From Eutreptiella sp. 'Long Island Sound 2002' (lineage: Eukaryota; Euglenozoa; Euglenophyceae; Eutreptiales; Eutreptiaceae), in the NCBI GenBank assembly GCA_964036045.1, contig OZ038389.1, forward strand, positions 38,635,998 to 38,699,997: DNA of 64,000 nucleotides, written 5' to 3'. The notes below the pieces were generated by a model, which made no database searches, was not told the origin of the DNA, and saw only the letters and a program-made list of their open reading frames with translations. The position numbers and the translations under genes are program-made. Shown here piece after piece: positions 42,785 to 57,732 of the stretch (position 1 is the first letter of the stretch; every line of letters starts with the position of its first letter).

Positions 42785-45731
42785 ATGGCATGGGAACAAA
42801 CGGAATGGGTTTGCGTTCAGTGCGGTCGGCACCCTTCACATTGCTGGGGAAGGCCTTTGGATGACAATGAACAGGTCTACTATGCTCAGAAGCTATCACA
42901 GATGAGGCACCTTAAGAAAAGGAAAGGCCTCTGTTCGCACTGTGGCCGCCGGCGCGATGAGACCATCGCAGACCCATTCAGCCAGGAAAACTGGGACACA
43001 CAAACTCAAGAGAGAAAGCGTCGCAAATCAGAGTGCATGGATCCACCTTGCTCACAGCCTTCTCAAGACGAACCCATCTGTTCGCAGCCACTGCTGCCGG
43101 ATTATGATATGTTTGTGGGTCTCGCTGCCACTCCTGAAGCTTTCTTGCGACAGGTTGAAACATGGGCGAAAGAAACTGCTTCGAGTGAAATGCTGTTCAC
43201 ATATGCCGACTCCAAGCAGACAACATGGTTGAAGTCCTCTGTGGATTGGAAATCCAGGTACCTCTCTGCTGCGAACACTGTCAGGGCCCTGCGACGAGAT
43301 TACTTCCTGGTCAGCAAGCGTGCGACGCGTCGAAAAGGCAATGAGGAGACCAAGGAGTTGAGTGCGACTGAACAGAGTGCCCTAAGAGTCCTCGTCTAAA
43401 GGGCCATGTATGATCACCACGGCCTGAAGTGCATCAAGGTCCAGACTGGTGGCCGGCCTACGACCTTAATGCAAGTGACGAACCCTTCCAAGGACAGTGT
43501 CACTGCTCGCCAGGTCAGGAACAAAAAGGAAGCTGTCAACACCTTCGCTGAATGGACATGCCGTGGTCAAGTCCCCATGCATACTGCTGTTATGGAGAAG
43601 CTTACCAAATCTGTGCAGGATCCTGGGGTCATGCAGCTGGTGGTGCCACAGTATGGGACTCTGCAATTGAAGACGGATCTGCTGCTGTGCGACTCGCAAC
43701 TGCGCACCCTGCGACGCATCTTTGCCTCCTGGGGAGGCCACAAACTGGCCGGTTGGCGCCGGCTTGCGGCACAGGAGAAGAAGTTGAGGTATCCTCTGAA
43801 AGTCGAGTTAAAAGAGTTGGAGGTGGGTCAGGAAAAGAGCATGGAACCAGTGATGGTTGTTAGAGCACCTAGTGTTAAGAGCTGGTTGTTTCAGAGATTA
43901 GAAGTTCTGCGGTCTGCAGGTTGGTTCAGAGATCATGAGTACCTGGGTGGCCGTATAGCTGTTGTAGTTCATGCAGACTCAGGTCAAGGGTCCACAAAGG
44001 TTGCCCTCAGATTGCTGAACGTGCCCCATGACAAGGTGAGATCTGTGTCTAACCTTGACTGCATCTGTATCTTTGAAGGTAATGAGTCCTATGACAATTT
44101 AGAGGAGGCTTGTGGAGACTTGCTTAGAGAGATTCAGGCTATGCATGAAACTCTCATTCCGTTCGATGGTGCCATGAAGGAGCTTGTTTTCTTCCTGAGT
44201 TCTGACCACAAGATGCACAGCATTCTTGCAGGGCATCAAGGCCAGAGTGCAACCTTCTTCAGCATTTATGACTACCTCACCCTCAAAATGCGTGTGGCTG
44301 GTAAAGTGTGTGCCGGCGGCGTGTTGCAGAAGTATAGACACCTTGCCTCCCCTCCTGTAGAGAAAGTCCCTCCCAAACCTGCTGGAACTGTGGTGAAAGT
44401 CATAAGGCCTCCACTTCGAACTTTGTCTGAGGTCCAGGCAGATGCGGCCAGGTATGTTCAGGATGACTCAGCTCACCTAGGCCCTGCCCCTCTTGATGGA
44501 GTTGCCTACCGCAGTATTACGAAACCTCCCCTTCTCTTCCTGGGTGCCAATTACACCCTCGCAGCCCCTGTACATAACAATATAGGAGTTGTGACAGACA
44601 TTGTGCGAGAGCTAGAGGAAGAGTGCCAACATCTCGACTTGCAAGGCCTGGGCGGTGCCACTGAGGCAGTGAAAAGGCATAGAGAGAGCTGTCAGGCAGA
44701 GGTCGACAAATGCGACCAAACTATGCTACACCTTAAGGAACTCCATACCACACAGCAAGCTGTTGTCGCCACTCTGATGGACACTGTGGTCCGCGTGCGT
44801 AACCGTGTGGCTGACGCTGTGTCCTCATCCGAGTCCGAATCCTCTGACCAGGAGGGAGATGCTAGACCGAATGCACGACAGGCACACAGGGAGGCTGAGG
44901 GTATGGGGTGGTTGCCCACTCGTCGACAACAGACGCGCGGTCGACGGCGTCGATTGGCCACACGCGAAGCTGCGCGACAGTTGCGTCTGCGTGAGAGCGA
45001 GGAAGAGCTGTCGACGGCACAAGGAGAGCTGGCGGTGACCGAACAGAAGTTGCACAAGGCCGAGAAACTGTTAATTACTGCGAAGCACAATCTGAAGAAG
45101 GTTCGAGGTGATAGAATGCGTCTCCTAGAGAAGGCGTTGCTGGTGTTAGGTTTACGAAAGACGTGCTACTTTGGGCACGCATACATTGGTAAACACTGCA
45201 AAAGACTATGCGAATCTGAGGTCGCAGTGGCCATCACTGCCCCTCTGTTGTTTGGCTTCTCTCGCACTGATCGTCGTGAGCGCACTGATGCGTGGGTTCG
45301 TGCATGTCAAAGGCGTGAGGCGTGGGTCCTTAGATTGACCAAGTGGGGTGCTGTGCAGCAGCTTTTGGGAGGTAGCTACGACTTTGCTGCCATGCCCCAC
45401 CTGCTGCCTCAGCTCGTTGTCCGTGCAGCTAGCTTTGCAGGATTTGTTGCATCCCATTTCCCTTCCCATCGGCCCACTCCAAAAGAACTGTTTGCTGTCA
45501 GCCAAGGTGTGTATTTTGTGTAAAAGAAATCTGTTTTCAGGCTTGGCGGATGAAGAGCCAATGGAGGCACAGCACCTTGATTGGCTGCGCCGATGGGCCA
45601 GGTGGAAACATTGCAGGGACAGGAAGCAAGCTGTGGAGAAATGCCTGACCCATTTGCACGTTAGAAACAATGCCATATGCCTCATCCAAAGCTTTGTTGG
45701 TCCTGGACCTGATGCTAATGCTGGTGGATGA
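42785..45731 (+). CDS. Putative DDE-type transposase-like protein with introns
   Basis: Model: exons 42785-43356, 43402-45506 and 45541-45731. The N-terminus has two CxxC pairs (WVCVQCGRHPSHCWG, LCSHCGRRRDE), a likely zinc ribbon. A TAA at 43397 lies in the same frame as both halves; it falls inside a possible 45-nt GT-AG intron (43362 is not used; GTTGAG at 43357 to AAAG at 43401) whose removal keeps frame. The core shows VVVHADSGQGSTKVALRLLN and, about 90 residues later, LSSDHKMHSILAGHQGQSA. The C-terminal LGLRKTCYFGHAYIGKHCKR follows after an acidic, coiled-coil linker. This order resembles an unnamed transposon-derived family seen in invertebrates (from memory). A 34-nt intron (45507-45540) joins the last exon, which ends with TGA. 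Confidence 0.6.
45507..45540 (+). other. 34-nt intron in transposase-like gene
   Basis: CAAG|GTGTGTATTTTG ... TCTGTTTTCAG|GC. Splicing joins a Gly codon and extends the ORF by 63 codons (LADEEPMEAQHLDWLRRWAR ...) to TGA at 45729-45731. Unspliced, the frame stops at TAA within the intron. The length matches another intron at 46308. Confidence 0.6.
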
Positions 45732-46240
45732 TGTGTGTTCACATGTTGCATTGATTGTCCCGTTGCTGTGCCTTCTAATTTTGATTGCCTGTTTGCATGC
45801 CTGAAGCCTTATGTGCCTTTGTTTCTCAGATAGGTGTTTGGCAGAGGTGGGTTGAATATTGAGGTACCCCTGATTTTTGCCCTTGACCCTGCACCACCCA
45901 AATGAGCCCACAGGGTGAGTACCTCGGTTGGGGGAATAGGGGAGGAAGTGTCTTTGGGGTCCCCTAGACCCATAGACCTTATTTAGACCTTGTCCCCTAT
46001 TAAGGACTTTTTTTCCTCCCAACCAAGGGGCGGTGGGGTAGTGGACAAGGCCGCAAGAAGAAGAAACAAGAAAGAAAAGGTACTTATGTGTGTGTGTGTG
46101 TGTGTGTGTACAACGGGTGTACAACGCCCGCACAGCAGAGCGCAGCACCATTCAGCACCGTACGGCACAGCACAGCACAATTCAGCACCGCACGGCACAG
46201 CACAGCACAACTCAGCACCCCACTAATCTTCAATCTGCAG
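45732..46240. other. Spacer with GT microsatellite and 30-bp repeat
   Basis: It holds a GT run (about 46086-46110) and just over two 30-bp units (ATTCAGCACCGTACGGCACA..., about 46150-46218). The end, CTAATCTTCAATCTGCAG, looks like a branch point plus 3' splice site for the exon at 46241. A lysine-rich possible exon lies near 46040-46080 (before GTACTT). Not resolved further. Confidence 0.4.
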
Positions 46241-46626
46241 CGACACGCTGAAGCAAATGACGGAGCAGTTTGAGAACACACAAACACAACTGGTTGATCA
46301 AGTCCAGGTAATTCACTTTGCCAAAGTGCACTGCTTTTTCAGTTTGCCGCTTCCTCTCTGTCAAACAATGAATCACTATCTCAGACTATTATGAACAGTC
46401 TGTTGACGCAGTTTGACGATCTGAAGACTTTAACGGCTAATGTTGTCGACGCTGCTTGCGCAGAACTGAATGTATGTCGCAGAGGGTAGCATCGTCGAGG
46501 GCTTACACGTGCTTCGCACTTGTGCATTTTCAGGATTTGCACAAGGAAAACGTTGAGAACGATTTGCAAGTTTGCTGCACACGAGAGGACACACGGGGCC
46601 TGCTCGACGCCATCGCCAACGGTTGA
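46241..46626 (+). CDS. Spliced gene fragment encoding a coiled coil (unknown protein)
   Basis: Three exons in one frame: 46241-46307, 46343-46471 and 46534-46626, split by introns of 35 nt (GTAATT...TTTTTCAG) and 62 nt (GTATGT...TTTTCAG). The product includes DTLKQMTEQFENTQTQLVDQ, then LSQTIMNSLLTQFDDLKTLT and DLHKENVENDLQVCCTRED, ending LLDAIANG-TGA, or splicing onward from a GTTGAG at 46621. Heptad-like spacing suggests a coiled coil; motor or cytoskeletal tail proteins look like this, but no family is proven. The 5' part is not located. The intron-bounded open frames make it a real gene or a recent relic. Confidence 0.5.
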
Positions 46627-47000
46627 GACTCTTGCGCATCACTGTGATCTTGCACTGCTGACTGCGCCTATGCTGCCTGAAAGCTTAACGATGACGAACA
46701 TTTCGTAGTGCCAGGCACGCGCGTGGCTGTGTGTGCCTGTGCTGCCTTGGGACAACCGAGAGCCTTGGACTTTATGAGCTTTGTGGACTTCTTTGGTTGC
46801 TGTGGGGGGAATTGCATCCTTTGTTCTGTCGGATGATCGTGTGGAGGTTTCGGGATTTTTTCCAGCTTTCTCTATCTGGCACTGGTGTTCAAGCACACGG
46901 GAAGGGGTTTACGATGTGCCGAAATTTGGACAGTGCCTGGGGGCCGGTGTGGTATCGTAATAAGAGGAGCACTTGGTTGCTCTGAAGTGGGTGTGCAACG

Positions 47001-47465
47001 CAAACTCACCTTTTCGTGGTGATTGTTTGGAAACGCACCCACAAGGTAAGTTGAGTGTAGCACAATCGAACTTCAACCACCCTCTTTTCTCTGAGTGTTT
47101 GTTTGTTGGACCTTTGAGCGTGCACAAAGAAGCAGTGATGTTTCATGGCCCAGCCAGCACCATGAAGCATATTCAAGGCCAAAAGATGTCTCTCTCCTTT
47201 GTTTCAGGTTGCATGGTGCCCTGATGGTCAAGGCAAGTACCTGTTTTGCCAAGAGGGCCCAGTGTTCCTGATGTATTTCTATGCGTGCAACAGTACAGTT
47301 TGGGTAAAAATACCTTGGGTAAAGCTTATGCCCCAGTGTTCCAAACGGTGGGTAATCTCTCCCGCTGACGATATCTCAATCTTTGTAACTTTTCAGGCCC
47401 ACCGCCAAGACCCTGTCTTAAATGCATGGGATTCCACACACTGCCCAGTGGGGGAGCAAATGTAA
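47001..47465 (+). CDS. Possible spliced 3' exons of an unknown gene
   Basis: Exons about 47001-47045, 47208-47303 and 47397-47465, joined across GTAAGT...TTTCAG (162 nt) and GTAAAA...TTTTCAG (93 nt). Translation: THLFVVIVWKRTHK, then VAWCPDGQGKYLFCQEGPV, then AHRQDPVLNAWDSTHCPVG, stop TAA. The VAWCPDG piece is reminiscent of a beta-propeller blade, but one blade proves nothing. The relation to the preceding coiled-coil fragment is unknown; 46690-46840 also contains an open stretch (RALDFMSFVDFFGCC) after a TTTCGTAG splice-like site. Confidence 0.3.
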
Positions 47466-48408
47466 GAGGTGGTGTTACAATGCTGACCACCATTTTTGAT
47501 GACCAACATTAGGTGTAACATAGATCTCCACCCTTGGATAGATCATTTTTCATCAGGCCCAGGGGGCGTTGTAGCATGGGGTGGGTGGGTGGTAGTCCAA
47601 ATAATGTTCAGTTCAGTGTTCAAGGTTTGGAAATTATTCTCCCAAATACGCTAAGTGGATCATTGAAAGAACAGTGCAAGGCATAGATAAAAAAAAGTGT
47701 AGCATGTTTCAAAATGTTTTACATGCAAAGTAGAAGAAAATCAATGTAGAGTTTCAAAGATGATACCATGGAATGGTAGCAAAAAAAACATTGCAACAGC
47801 TTGCAAAATATTTTACGTGCAAAGTCTAGAAAAATAATCCATGGTTTTTGTAAAACACCAATTCTACAGGTACGTGACCAGGAGTAGGATTTGTATGAAA
47901 TTAGGAGGCAATACTAGTGGTCGGGGAGCGAAAAAGGGTTAAATTTCGGTTGCAAAACTTGCCTCATGGAGGTAGGGGGCAAATTTAAAGGTCTAAAATT
48001 GGTCATTCCGTTGTAGCACAAGCGTCATCACAAGCACCATGAATAGTGTCAGCACTCACATCATTAGGTTTGCACGTGTTGCAGAGCTGAGCGCAGACTC
48101 TGTATCATTGATAGAGAACCCTCTTTGCAGGAATCTACATTGCGATGAACCACTTTTGACACAAAAGGTGCAGTGGACGGGAAACAAGCCAAGCAATGTG
48201 TGACACAATGACGTCGGTGTTTTTCACATGTGATGTATGCCACAGCAACATTTTGGCACGTTTTGTGCCACATTATGGGCTTGGGCTGGGAATCCAAAGT
48301 TTCCTAAATGGTGGTGTGCAGTCTGTTTGCTCATGATAGTTTCGGGTGATTTGGGGTAGGAATGACAAGTCCCACCTAATGTCCGATGTCCCACCATAAG
48401 AGGTTGCA
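47466..48408. other. AT-rich intergenic stretch, no gene seen
   Basis: No ORF with convincing composition. Short A-runs and dispersed fragments. The sequence just before 48409 (AAGAGGTTGCAG) resembles a 3' splice site for the next coding fragment. Confidence 0.5.
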
Positions 48409-49201
48409 GTGAACCGAGTGTATGAAGAAAGTGAGGTAGTGTACCTGCTGGCTTTATGCACGCGCATGGGCCTGGATCAATGGGCAACTCTGGCCAACAA
48501 TGCAGCCCCATGGCGCACGCCAACTGCCTTGGGCTCAATCATTGTGAACAGCGAGCACGGCAGCTGGTTGGTGACGGAGCGCGGCAAGAGGATTTGGGCA
48601 AAGTATTGCGGGGTGAATACGGCCGATTGGCTGGCTGCTGTCAGGAAGCTACGGGAAGAGGTGTTGAAAAAGTACACGAAGTACGACACCCCGGCTTGGA
48701 ACATCAAGTTTTCGTCCTATTTCTTGAACATGGCCGAGATGTCTGCCAAGGACCTTGATGAGGCTCAGCGAGTGCGGGCACGTAGCTCCAGTGCACCACC
48801 TCCAGGGCCTTTGCATGGTACTGAAGCAACGGCCCGACGAAACGGAGAAGGGACGGTTGCAACGGGGCTTGGGGTGGCCCTGTTGGTAGTTTCCAACGCG
48901 CTGGGTGTTGGTCATGCAATGCCAGAGTGCTTGAGCAATCCAATGGTATGCCATTCCGTTGGAAGTGCACGGCGACCTGGGCACATCCCTACTCCTTCGC
49001 ATTCTTGGACGAGTACGTGCATTCTCCAACATCAAGAAGTTTGGCCCTTTTCATCGAGTTAAGAGCCGAGGTGGATCATACGAATATAATGAGTTGACCT
49101 ACTTTTTCTTGGCGGCGTGTGTACTACATGATTGTGAGATTCAGTTTGATTTGCAAAATGGTTGCGAGCCTACAGCTGAGAGGGCATGTAAATGTGCATA
49201 G
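48409..49201 (+). pseudogene. Unknown gene fragment with one frame change
   Basis: The first frame (48409 to about 48840) reads EVVYLLALCTRMGLDQWATL, SIIVNSEHGSWLVTERGKRI, WLAAVRKLREEVLKKYTKYD, FSSYFLNMAEMSAKDLDEAQ. It then continues in another frame from about 48940 to 49201: QWYAIPLEVHGDLGTSLLLR, ILGRVRAFSNIKKFGPFHRV, NELTYFFLAACVLHDCEIQF, stop TAG. The join may be an intron or a 1-nt indel; no clear consensus sites were found. Composition is protein-like with mixed hydrophobic and charged residues. No family recognised. An upstream exon is possible because 48409 follows a splice-like CAG. Confidence 0.4.
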
Positions 49202-49404
49202 TAGATCACCAAGGCTGTGAGGAATTTATGATTGTCAAACAATGCAAATGATTAGACCATCGATCTGCGATTTGCATCATTGCTTTGCACGCCTTTGGGG
49301 AGGTTTGCTAAGGCGAGATCTGACAATTTGGCATGAACAAAGAACATTTTTGTTACTATCGAACTGCCTGTTTGAGGTGTTTGTGGCTTTCCATCGATAG
49401 GGTA

Positions 49405-49918
49405 ACACATTGGGCGACAGGGAGGCGACAGGGAGGCGATAGGGAGGCGACAGGAAGGCGACAGGCAAGCGATAGGCAAGCGACAGCCTAGCGACAGGAG
49501 AGCGACAGGTTACCACGTTGGGCGACAGGGAGGCGACAGGGAGGCGACAGGGAGGCAACAGGGAGGCGGCAGGAAGACGACAGGCAAGCAAGGAGGGCGA
49601 CGGGGAGGCAACAGGAAATAGCGAGAGGAGAGCGAAAGGACGGAAGGGCAAGAGAGCGACAGGAGAGCAACAGGAAGGCGCTAGGCAAAAATTAGCATGG
49701 CGACAGGAAACAACAGGAAGCGACAGGAAGCGACAGGATAGCGACAGGAGGGCGGCAGGAAAGCGACAGGGAAGCGACAGGGGAGCGACAGGGGAGCGAC
49801 AGGGGAGCGAGAGGAGAGCGACATGCAAGCGACAGGGGAGCGACAGGGGGCTAAAAGTGCCAAAACAGCGACAGGGGGCCGACAGGGAGGCGACGAGATG
49901 GCGACAGGAGAGCGAGGT
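49405..49918. repeat. GCGACAGG minisatellite
   Basis: About 500 bp of 10-11-bp units (GCGACAGGGAG, GCGACAGGAGA and variants), almost pure purine/C on the plus strand with no T-rich units. Any reading frame through it is repeat-driven. It abuts the truncated left end of the third actin unit. Confidence 0.85.
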
Positions 49919-49931
49919 GGCCCGAATCTAA

Positions 49932-53347
<3,416 letters not shown>

Positions 53348-55771
53348 CAGCCCAAACTGAAATTAACTCAAAAATCCCCAAAATTGATCCCTCGTCCGGA
53401 CCCGCCAGAGGTAGGGACGAGGCAACTGACCCTATGCCCTTTGAGTACGAACCCCCTGGAGCCCTCACCCAACCTGGTTCCCTCTGAGGTCCCGGCATCA
53501 GGGCAACACGGATGAGTCATGTGGGGTCATGATGCCAAAATCACCAAAATTGGCGTCATTCCCAAGCGTGGCTCGCCCGGCCAAGGTAAGGCCAATGGCT
53601 CACAGGGTAGGAGGCAGGACCTAGGACTCATATCTGAGTGTACAACTTGCATTTAGGTCGGTGCTCCCTATGGGCTTAGAGAAATGGGGCCGCCAATTGA
53701 CCACACGGAAGGGGGAAATTGGGGTCCCAAAATTGGGTCATTTTGGCTGCTTGAAATGAGCCAAAATTCGGTGTGCTCCAAATAGTATATCTCCACGCCG
53801 GCTTGGAGATCGGATCCGCCATTCCATACGCAATCTGCCGGGAGTCCAATCAGGACTCCCATGCGCTTGGCTCTCAAAGATCTCCATGCCACTCGGCGTG
53901 GTGACGATCCCAATTGGGTCCACAAATGTCAAAATTGCAAAATTGCCCACACTCACTTTGGGCTAGCGCCTTAACGAAGGTGGCTCCGCTTCGCCCACGT
54001 GGTGTGTGGACCATGGGGACCATTACCCATAACACCCATGACATATATGGTCCATTGGTCCATGCGTCCGGCGTGCACGAAGGTTAGAACATGGGGCACG
54101 GCGGGCAGCAAAAGTGGAAAATTGCTCAAAATGGCCAAAAATGCGCACACTCATGGTTGGGGCAAATGAGGCACATGCCCGACTCGGACCGGAGTGTGCC
54201 ATAGGATTGGTATCAAGTCATATTGGTCCAACATATCTTTTGGGCGTCGCCCAACTCCTCCGATATTGGGAATGGCAGGGTCGCCAAGTGAGCCCATGAT
54301 TTGGGATAGTCCCAAATCGCCAACATGGCGGCCACGGTATGCCAAGCCTAAGAGGAGTTATTCGCCGGGTCCAAGATATGTTGGCTACCGAAGTATGTAC
54401 CCTCATAACATACTTGGGTCATGATGTCAATTGAGCGCAACGTTGAGATACACGGTCGCCACTTGACATCATGACGGGCCAAAAACGGCAAAATTGGCAC
54501 AAAGACAAACCAAAGTGCCTTGAAAGGCGCACAATTATATTATAATATCTTTGGCCTGGATCGTGCAATCAACTAATCCTTCTAAACACAATGACTTGAC
54601 ACCAATGACCTTCGATCCCACATATGTGCTCCACTTGGGGCGCCTTGAAAGGTTACGAGCGCTGCTTCCCAAGTGGGCACATGAAAATATGGAAACTTCC
54701 AAAATACACACCTTGCTCCCAACGCATCGCTTCGGGTTCACCACACAAGCTTCCCTTCACGAAGGTTAGGCTTGTAATTGATCGTAGGGAGTATGGAGAA
54801 GGGGCTTGCACAATATGAGGTCCATTGGCGGGCTTGTCTTGGAGCAATGGGCCCGCCAAATGGGCACGCAACACAACACATGGCACATACCACATATTGC
54901 CCAAAAAGGCAGCTCCCACCACGATATGTCATGCCCCTCCAAGGGCATACCTTTGTGTCAATCGCTCATAGGAACTCAAGGAGAGTTCCTATGCAACACC
55001 AACACTTGCGCGCTATACTCGAAAGTTATCTTAACGCATGCAATGCCATGGCCAAAGAGTTATAACGCAAACTCTACCCTCTTGACCATGATCCATTACA
55101 CTAGCGCGCACGTGTGGAAGCGCAAGGCATATAATGCTTCCTAAATTACGTCGGGAGTATTGTGAATACATCCCACGTTTCCTTATCGTAAATCCTCGCA
55201 AGCAACACGAGATATGACCTTCACAAGTGGCCTCACGAATCAACTTTATTTTGCCCATATCTTTACGACAAATGGGGGGCAAGGGAAAAGGAAAGTTGAT
55301 TCGTGCATAGGGAAGCACGTAGGTCCACTCGAAAGAGGTCAAATCAAGTGCGGGGATGTCGAAGTCGAAAATCCGATTTCGACATCCTGAAAAATTCGGA
55401 TTAAGGTTGCGAGTATTAATTATGAAAATTGCGGAAGCATCCATGCAGTTCCTGGCGACTTTGGAGCCTTCGTGACGGATAGCGTTAAAATTTCCATTAT
55501 AAACAGTTAAACTGGCGGTTACGGTAAAGTCGCGATCCAACCGCCAGCAGTCAAAACAGTGAGTATCAGAACGGAAGCATAAAAATTGACGGAAACAATA
55601 TGAAAGTAAAACCCTGTTGATTCCTGATATTCTGATACACAAATCTCCGCTGGCGGTGCCTCGGTTGCCGATGCGGGGCTTCACGGCACGGAACACGCCG
55701 TGCATGGGGTTAGTGGACCGGAGACCGGTTGTATGCCGCAACCTAGCCATGGGGTTCTGGGTACCGCTTCA
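53348..55771 (-). repeat. 3' LTR of Gyp-2 (outer end uncertain)
   Basis: On the minus strand it starts TGAAGCGGTACCC at 55771, right after a polypurine tract (CTAAGGAGGGGGG). It shares blocks with the Gyp-1 LTR in the same order: CGCCAGCGGAGATTT, TATCAGGAATCAACAGGGTT, GTCAAGAGGGTAGA, GGAGGGGCATG. Beyond about 54000 the match fades; the LTR may run to 52303, including the duplicated segment. It keeps the GATGTCGAA hairpin near 55350-55385. No genes inside. Confidence 0.7.
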
Positions 55772-57258
55772 CCCCCCTCCTTAGAGCAAACCCTGGGGGG
55801 GCTCGATAACACCCACGCATGGCAGCGGGTACCCAGGACCACTTCCTGAAGGGGGGGGGGGTGTCACATCCTCAGGTCAGTAAGTCACAGTAAGATAGGT
55901 ATCCCACAGTGGGATAGGTAGATGCTGTAAAAGCTCGTAGCACGTGTATAGTATCAAGTATCAAGTCCCGGGTCCTGGCGGCGATTGTTCGGCATCCAAA
56001 GGACCCGTTAACCCATACCAGGCGCACCGGGTGCCGGCTGCTACGGTCACCACCACAGTGGCAGTGGCATACACGGCCAACATAGGCGACACACGACGAC
56101 CGAGGTGGTCCCACAAGTCGAGAGCGACCACAAAGACCCATCAGGCTACCCCAAGCTTCCCAAGGCCCGCCGACTGGGGAGAGTCCCCACGGGTCCTTCC
56201 TCGGGCGCACCATGTCCATATCCATACGACGCGAGTCCAGAGTGCCATAGTCGAACTCCTTACGAACCCCAGATCGTAAGGGAACTCCTCCTGAAGGGAT
56301 CGGGCATCAAGGCCGTCTTTTCCCTCGCCCTACTGCCACGAAGGCCATACATGAGGGAGTCCTCATGCAGTGTGGGCGGAGGCGTCGACTCCTCAAACCA
56401 CCAGTTTCCCAGGCAGACTGACCGAGGTCAGGAGCACCGGAGGCCGCCATCCGAATGCAAGTGCGTCTGCGAATCGGTAGGCTCACACTGGGACTGACAG
56501 TGGCGGACCGCTGGGAGTGTAGTCAGGCAACTGGGCTTCCCGCCTGGCGCCATCAGGATCTCCACACATCACAGCGAATAGGGCAACACGGTATCACAGG
56601 CACTCAAACAGAAGAACATGTAATCAAGTACTGGTCCAGGCTGGACCAGGCTGTAAGAATATGTACACGGCGACTCAAGGCGCCTCTGTATCCCGATTCG
56701 TGGTGAAAAACAGTCCATCCCTCAGCGATGTGCTGATGACACTTAACATACAGATGCACATATCCTGGAGGGCAGAAAAACAAGCAATGATCTGGGTAAA
56801 TAGGCGTGTAAACACACTCTGGACAGAGTGCCAAACCACGCCACGGTCAGGATAAGGCAAATGCAGGAGGGCAGACAGGATAACGCCTGAGTTCAGGCAT
56901 ATATAGTCTCGAGACACACGTCGACTTGTCTGGATTCCGCAAGTGCCATGGAACCAGACCACACACCAAAAATTCGCAATGCCGATGACAGCGGCATCTG
57001 TCGCGCAACGTCGTATGGGCTTCAAGGCCCCAAGAGCTCAGAAATATGAAGGTCAGTCGCCCTACTTGGTTTCCCATGGATTCAGCAGGGGGGTGAGTGA
57101 CAAATAGAAGAAGAGAGGGGCCATCCTCCTCTGGATTCAGCAGGGGGGGGTATATGGCCACTCCGTCACCGAAAGATGGAAGAGAGCAAGCAAGTAAGGG
57201 ACGATTCGTCGGCCTCACAAGCGCTCCAAACGCATCAGGGGAGAGCTCAGGGCGCTGA
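55772..57258 (-). other. Gyp-2 3' region between pol and LTR
   Basis: About 1.5 kb without a conserved ORF, far longer than the 0.39 kb in Gyp-1. It begins with the polypurine tract at 55772-55784. Small frames occur on both strands but none is protein-like enough to call. Confidence 0.5.
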
Positions 57259-57729
57259 TCAGGCACCCCTGGCTGCAATCGCCCGGGTGAGCGCTGCCAA
57301 GTCCGAAACGTGGATCTTGGTCTTGTGCTTGCGGATGTACTCCATGAAGGGAGTATTGACCCGCGGCATAAACGAGGAGACGGGTTCCCAGGTGTCGTGG
57401 GACAGCCCATAGCCTCGCCAACGAACCTTGAACTCCAGACCTCCGGGTGCCGAGGCCTTCGGACGCTGAGCCAGGATCTTCTCGACAGTATAGTCGTCCT
57501 GCTCAGTATAGTCGTCGTCCGAATCGGCCTCATGTTTGGCGTAGTCCAGGGACACATGTCGGCCACGGAGGTCGGGTTCCCGCACACGGAGTTGACTCTC
57601 GTGGCGCTCCCGGAACTGTCCGTGACCCACCTTGATGCGGTAGGTGTCCTCACCAATCCTGCGGACCACCTCGCCGGGTGTGAACCAGGTCTTGGTCCGG
57701 TGGGTGCCCATGGGGCGGGGTCTGATCAC
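57259..57729 (-). CDS. Gyp-2 integrase C-terminus and chromodomain
   Basis: Continuation of the integrase frame after a TAG at 57737-57735. It has an SH3-like stretch (TKTWFTPGEVVRRIGEDTYR, HESQLRVREPD) and a chromodomain (YTVEKILAQRPKAS ... LEFKVRWRGYGLSHDTWEPV) with aromatic-cage positions that look intact. It ends near ALTRAIAARGA with TGA. The chromodomain would bind methylated histone and direct insertion. Confidence 0.8.
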   Translation of the reverse strand: MIRPRPMGTHRTKTWFTPGEVVRRIGEDTYRIKVGHGQFRERHESQLRVREPDLRGRHVSLDYAKHEADSDDDYTEQDDYTVEKILAQRPKASAPGGLEFKVRWRGYGLSHDTWEPVSSFMPRVNTPFMEYIRKHKTKIHVSDLAALTRAIAARGA

Positions 57730-57732
57730 CCA

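Noticed and set aside
43397-43399. TAA inside the transposase-like gene as evidence of a non-standard genetic code
   Set aside because: TAA terminates both actin genes right after the universal KCF end, so TAA is a stop in this genome.
46731-46985. 84-codon plus-strand frame as a gene
   Set aside because: Low protein character and overlaps a better splice-bounded frame; not supported on its own.
49405-49918. CRISPR array or repeat protein gene
   Set aside because: Units of 10-11 bp without spacers in a eukaryotic context; the open frame through it is a by-product of the repeat.
49518-49931. 137-codon Arg/Gly/Gln-rich frame
   Set aside because: Encoded wholly by the GCGACAGG minisatellite.
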